This document shows positions 39,178 to 42,549 of a stretch of DNA of 42,549 nt, piece by piece (positions within the stretch are counted from its first letter, which is position 1; each line of letters opens with the position of its first letter). The stretch comes from Bacteroidota bacterium (lineage in GTDB: Bacteria; Bacteroidota; Ignavibacteria; UBA10030). The notes beneath the pieces were generated by a model. That model worked only from the letters and a program-made list of their open reading frames with translations. It searched no databases and was not told the origin of the DNA. Where the stretch lies: assembly GCA_015661185.1 (NCBI GenBank), contig JACVXU010000027.1, positions 1-42,549 of the forward strand, in the 5' to 3' direction. Made by a program: the position numbers and the translations under genes.

Positions 39178-39193
39178 CTTTACTTAGGTAAAG
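39178..39193. promoter_or_regulatory. Candidate operator palindrome 1, one base upstream of the yerC-like ATG
   Basis: CTTTAC-TTAG-GTAAAG, perfect 6-bp arms. Confidence 0.65.
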
Positions 39194-39220
39194 TATACTC
39201 AATCGTCGCGAAAGATGCAA
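39192..39220 (-). promoter_or_regulatory. Putative sigma70-like promoter for the yerC-his operon
   Basis: Minus strand TTGCAT (39220-39215), 17 nt, TATACT (39197-39192); the -10 box touches operator 1. Confidence 0.45.
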
Positions 39221-39281
39221 GAGGTCGTAGGAAGAAATTTCACTTGTCAATCAGGGCCATTTTCTCTACCTTTTTCAGCAC

Positions 39282-40229
39282 ATGATAACATTTCACGATA
39301 TCGAGGACGCTTACAGGATTGTGAAGCCGGTGGTTCACAAAACGCCGCTGCTTGGGTCCCGCACGCTCGATGAGCGGGTAGGAAACGAGGTCCTCTTTAA
39401 AGCAGAAAACCTGCAAAGGATCGGCGCCTTCAAGATCCGGGGCGCGTATTACAAGATTGCGTCGCTGTCGGAGGAAGAACGGAAACGGGGAATTGTCGCA
39501 CACTCGTCCGGCAACCATGCCCAGGGTGTCGCCCTTGCAGCAAAGCTGCTCGGCACGAAAGCCGTAGTCGTCATGCCGAAAAGTTCTCCGCCGAATAAAG
39601 TTGCCGGCACACAGGGATACGGCGCGGAAGTCGTGTTCTGCGAAGATTCATCCGACGACCGGGAACGGGTAGCAAAAGAACTGCAAGAGCGTCATGGATA
39701 TGTGCCTGTTCCTCCATTCGATGACGACAAGATCATTGCCGGGCAGGGAACCGCGACCGTGGAGATTGCACAGGATATTCGTGAACTCGACTATCTCTTT
39801 GTTCCTGTCGGCGGCGGCGGCCTCATTGCGGGAAATGCGGTGGCGGCAAAACACCTGTTCCCAAACATCAAAGTCATCGGGGTCGAGACGGAGCCGGCGA
39901 ACGATTGCCAGCAGTCGTTCCGGAAGAAGGAGATCGTGCGAATCAACCCGCCGAACACCATCGCTGATGGCATGCGCACGCAAGCTGTGGGGAAGAGAAA
40001 CTTCGAGATTATTCTGCAATATGTGGACGATATGATCACGGTGACTGATGACCAGGTGATTGAGATGATGCGGTTTTTTCTGGAGCGGATGAAGATTGTG
40101 GTCGAGCCAACGGGGGCCGTGGCGCCTGCGGCCATCTATCACAATGTGCTCGGCCTCTCAGGCAAGAAACTCTGTGCCATCATCAGCGGGGGAAACGTAG
40201 ACCCGGCGCTCCTGAAAAAGATTCTGTAA
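39282..40229 (+). CDS. Threonine/serine ammonia-lyase (PLP-dependent)
   Basis: HKTPLLGSRTLDERVGNEVLFKAENLQRIGAFKIRGAYYKI...HSSGNHAQGVALAAKLLG...VPVGGGGLIAGNAVAAK. Confidence 0.95.
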   Translation: MITFHDIEDAYRIVKPVVHKTPLLGSRTLDERVGNEVLFKAENLQRIGAFKIRGAYYKIASLSEEERKRGIVAHSSGNHAQGVALAAKLLGTKAVVVMPKSSPPNKVAGTQGYGAEVVFCEDSSDDRERVAKELQERHGYVPVPPFDDDKIIAGQGTATVEIAQDIRELDYLFVPVGGGGLIAGNAVAAKHLFPNIKVIGVETEPANDCQQSFRKKEIVRINPPNTIADGMRTQAVGKRNFEIILQYVDDMITVTDDQVIEMMRFFLERMKIVVEPTGAVAPAAIYHNVLGLSGKKLCAIISGGNVDPALLKKIL

Positions 40230-40346
40230 CATGGGCAATCATGAATCGGTTGTGAGGACTTGCCGCTCAAAGAATTCCTTTATATCATAGACCTCGCCGT
40301 TCAGGGGTAAACACCGTTCAACCATATTCACACTATTACGCTTCCT

Positions 40347-41093
40347 ATGAAACTCGCAGTCTGCATCAATCACGTTCCTGACACCGCAACGAAGATCAAC
40401 ATCGCGGCCGATGGAAAAGCCATCGACAGAACGGGCGTCACATACATCATAGGTCCCTATGACGAGTTCGCCCTTGAAGAATGCCTTCGGCTGAAAGAGA
40501 AAAATGGTGGCGACGTCACCGCCATTTCTCTCGGTGGAGACACCCACAAGGAGACACTTCGGAAAGCGCTTGCCATGGGAGCCGACAAGGCTGTCCTTCT
40601 GAAGGATGACAGCGCGCGCGACTCTTTTGCTGTGGCGCGGGCCCTCGCCGACTATCTCAAAGAAATTTCTCCCGACGTGGTGTTCTTCGGGAAACAATCA
40701 GTCGACTATGACGACGGAGCCGTCGGCGTGATGGTGGCGGAGATGCTTGGTCTGCCGTCGGTCAGCGTTTGTGTGAAACTCGAGATCGCCAACGGCAAGG
40801 CGACGGCAGAGAGAGAGATCGAAGGAGGACGTGAGGTTGTCGAGACGACGCTGCCGGCAGTGTTTACAGCACAAAAGGGGTTGAACGAGCCCCGCTATCC
40901 TTCGCTAAAAGGAATCATGGGGGCGAAAAGCAAGCCGATCGAAGAACGTCCGGCTTCTATTGTCGCAGGAAAGACGGAATTGATCAAAATGGAGAAGCCC
41001 CCGGCGAAACCGGGAGGGAAAATCGTCGGCACGGATGCAGGTGCGGTTCCCGAACTGGTGCGGCTGCTCCACGAAGAAGCCAAAGTGATTTGA
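40347..41093 (+). CDS. etfB: Electron transfer flavoprotein beta subunit
   Basis: MKLAVCINHVPDTATKINI...NPYDEFALEE-like GPYDEFALEECLRLKEKNGGDVTAISLG...LPAVFTAQKGLNEPRYPSLKGIMGAKSKPIE. Confidence 0.97.
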   Translation: MKLAVCINHVPDTATKINIAADGKAIDRTGVTYIIGPYDEFALEECLRLKEKNGGDVTAISLGGDTHKETLRKALAMGADKAVLLKDDSARDSFAVARALADYLKEISPDVVFFGKQSVDYDDGAVGVMVAEMLGLPSVSVCVKLEIANGKATAEREIEGGREVVETTLPAVFTAQKGLNEPRYPSLKGIMGAKSKPIEERPASIVAGKTELIKMEKPPAKPGGKIVGTDAGAVPELVRLLHEEAKVI

Positions 41094-41094
41094 A

Positions 41095-41136
41095 ATTGCC
41101 GATCGGCGATTGGCATTCACCACTCACCAATTAACT
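41095..41136. repeat. 7-nt-period degenerate repeat between etfB and etfA
   Basis: ATTGCCG|ATCGGCG|ATTGGCA|TTCACCA|CTCACCA|ATTAACT. Confidence 0.55.
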
Positions 41137-41152
41137 TTCTTCTGGTTTCGGC

Positions 41153-42118
41153 ATGAAAATCCTTGTCTTTGCGGAGCAACGAGAGAACAAGTTCAAAAAA
41201 CCGGCATTCGAAGCAGTCAAGACAGCGCGGTCGATCGCCGATCAGCTCAACGCAGAGGTGATTGCCCTCGTCGTCGGAGGAGATGTTCAATCGATCGCGC
41301 CGAGCCTGGGCGGGTACGGAGCTCAGAAGGTCCTTATCGCCGAAGACCGAAGACTCGCTCACTATGCATCAAGAGCATATGCAAGGCTTGTGGCTGATGC
41401 GGCTCAAGCACATCATGCGACCATCGTGTTGATTCCTGCGACCGCAATGGGGAAAGACCTCGCTCCAAGGGTCGCGGTGAAGTTAGATGCGGGCCTCGCA
41501 TCGGATTGTACAGCTTTGAATGTCGAAGGGAGCGAAATTGTTGCGACGCGGCCAATCTATGCCGGCAAGGCACTCACGAAACTGAAGGTCAATTCGGCTG
41601 CCAAAGTCTTCACGTTGCGTCCCAATGTGTTTGCCGCGGGTGAATCAAACGGTGCTGCCGCGCCGGTAGAAAAAATATCTGCGGATTTGACGGAACAGGA
41701 CCTCTCTTGTGTCGCAACAGAGATCAAACAATCGTCCGCCAGGCTTGATGTCTCCGAAGCTGATATTATTGTGACCGGAGGACGGGGCTTGAAGGGACCG
41801 GAAAACTTTGCCATGATTGAACAACTGGCTGAGGCTCTTGGTGCTGCCGTCGGCGCGTCGCGGGCAGTGGTGGATGCAGGTTGGCGTCCGCATGATGAAC
41901 AGGTTGGGCAAACTGGAAAAACGGTTTCGCCGTCCCTGTATGTTGCTGTCGCAGTCTCCGGGGCGATCCAGCATCTTGCGGGAATGTCGTCTTCAAAGTA
42001 TATTGTAGCTATCAACAAGGACAAGGACGCGCCAATCTTCCAGGTTGCCAACTACGGCATCGTGGGCGATGCATTTGAAATCATCCCCGCCTTGACGGCG
42101 GAAGTACGGCGGAAGTAA
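41153..42118 (+). CDS. etfA: Electron transfer flavoprotein alpha subunit
   Basis: MKILVFAEQRENKFKKPAFEAV...DIIVTGGRGLKGPENFAMIEQLAEALGAAVGASRAVVDAGWRPHDEQVGQTGKTVSPSLYVAVAVSGAIQHLAGMSSSKYIVAINKDKDAPIF. Confidence 0.98.
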   Translation: MKILVFAEQRENKFKKPAFEAVKTARSIADQLNAEVIALVVGGDVQSIAPSLGGYGAQKVLIAEDRRLAHYASRAYARLVADAAQAHHATIVLIPATAMGKDLAPRVAVKLDAGLASDCTALNVEGSEIVATRPIYAGKALTKLKVNSAAKVFTLRPNVFAAGESNGAAAPVEKISADLTEQDLSCVATEIKQSSARLDVSEADIIVTGGRGLKGPENFAMIEQLAEALGAAVGASRAVVDAGWRPHDEQVGQTGKTVSPSLYVAVAVSGAIQHLAGMSSSKYIVAINKDKDAPIFQVANYGIVGDAFEIIPALTAEVRRK

Positions 42119-42156
42119 AGAAGTTGCTCGGAAAGAACTAGCAGCCAGTGAAAATG

Positions 42157-42237
42157 CTCACGCAAAGTCAAACTAATGAGATGTTCTGACAGGCTTTGAT
42201 TACCCCGACGTTTTTTGTCGGGGCGCCTTTGCGTGAG
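42157..42237. repeat. Nested inverted-repeat structure between etfA and the BFN gene
   Basis: CTCACGCAAAG (42157-42167) and CTTTGCGTGAG (42227-42237) enclose CCCCGAC-gtttttt-GTCGGGG (42203-42223). Confidence 0.75.
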
Positions 42238-42284
42238 ATAGTAGATTAGAAGCGCACGCGGCGAGCAATAAAGGAGAAGTATTT

Positions 42285-42549
42285 GTGGAGAGGATTCAGG
42301 TCGACATATTGGGACTTTCGACGAGCCCGTCAAGCGGGGGCGCGTATGCCCTTATCCTGAAAGAAGTGAATGGACTCCGTCGCCTGCCGATCATCATCGG
42401 AGCGTTCGAAGCACAGTCGATAGCACTCGAAATGGAAGGGATTAAACCTCCTCGTCCCCTGACGCACGACCTGTTGAAGAACGTAATGGACTCGCTCGGA
42501 GCAAGCCTGAACGATGTCTTCATCAATGAACTGAAAGACGGAACCTTCT
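42285..42549 (+). CDS. Bifunctional nuclease (BFN/DUF151) domain protein, partial at window end
   Basis: GTG start after AAGGAG: VERIQVDILGLSTSPSSGGAYALILKEVNGLRRLPIIIGAFEAQSIALEMEGIKPPRPLTHDLLKNVMDSLG. Absent from the ORF track because it has no in-window stop. Confidence 0.9.
   Translation, partial: MERIQVDILGLSTSPSSGGAYALILKEVNGLRRLPIIIGAFEAQSIALEMEGIKPPRPLTHDLLKNVMDSLGASLNDVFINELKDGTF

Overview
The window looks like a bacterial chromosomal segment dominated by single-copy metabolic, envelope and peptidase genes, most on the minus strand. I found no rRNA, tRNA, CRISPR array, phage or intact transposase. The clearest block is a complete minus-strand histidine operon in the order hisGDCBHAF(IE), preceded by a TrpR/YerC-family regulator gene. 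Two near-identical palindromes (CTTTAC-N4-rTAAAG) each end one base upstream of the start codon, one at the regulator gene and one at hisG. This is the best candidate for an undescribed regulatory circuit here. Other points: SppA with an N-terminal beta-barrel-like region; a bactofilin-like plus outer-membrane barrel protein; an amidohydrolase operon in which two of three domains have lost the metal-binding HxH motif; an S9 peptidase split by an apparent 1-nt frameshift; a 48-codon Rossmann-fold gene remnant; and several families of intergenic palindromes and 7- or 9-nt-period degenerate repeats. Two partial genes at the window edges are not in the supplied ORF track. All functional calls come from reading motifs by eye; no database search was run.
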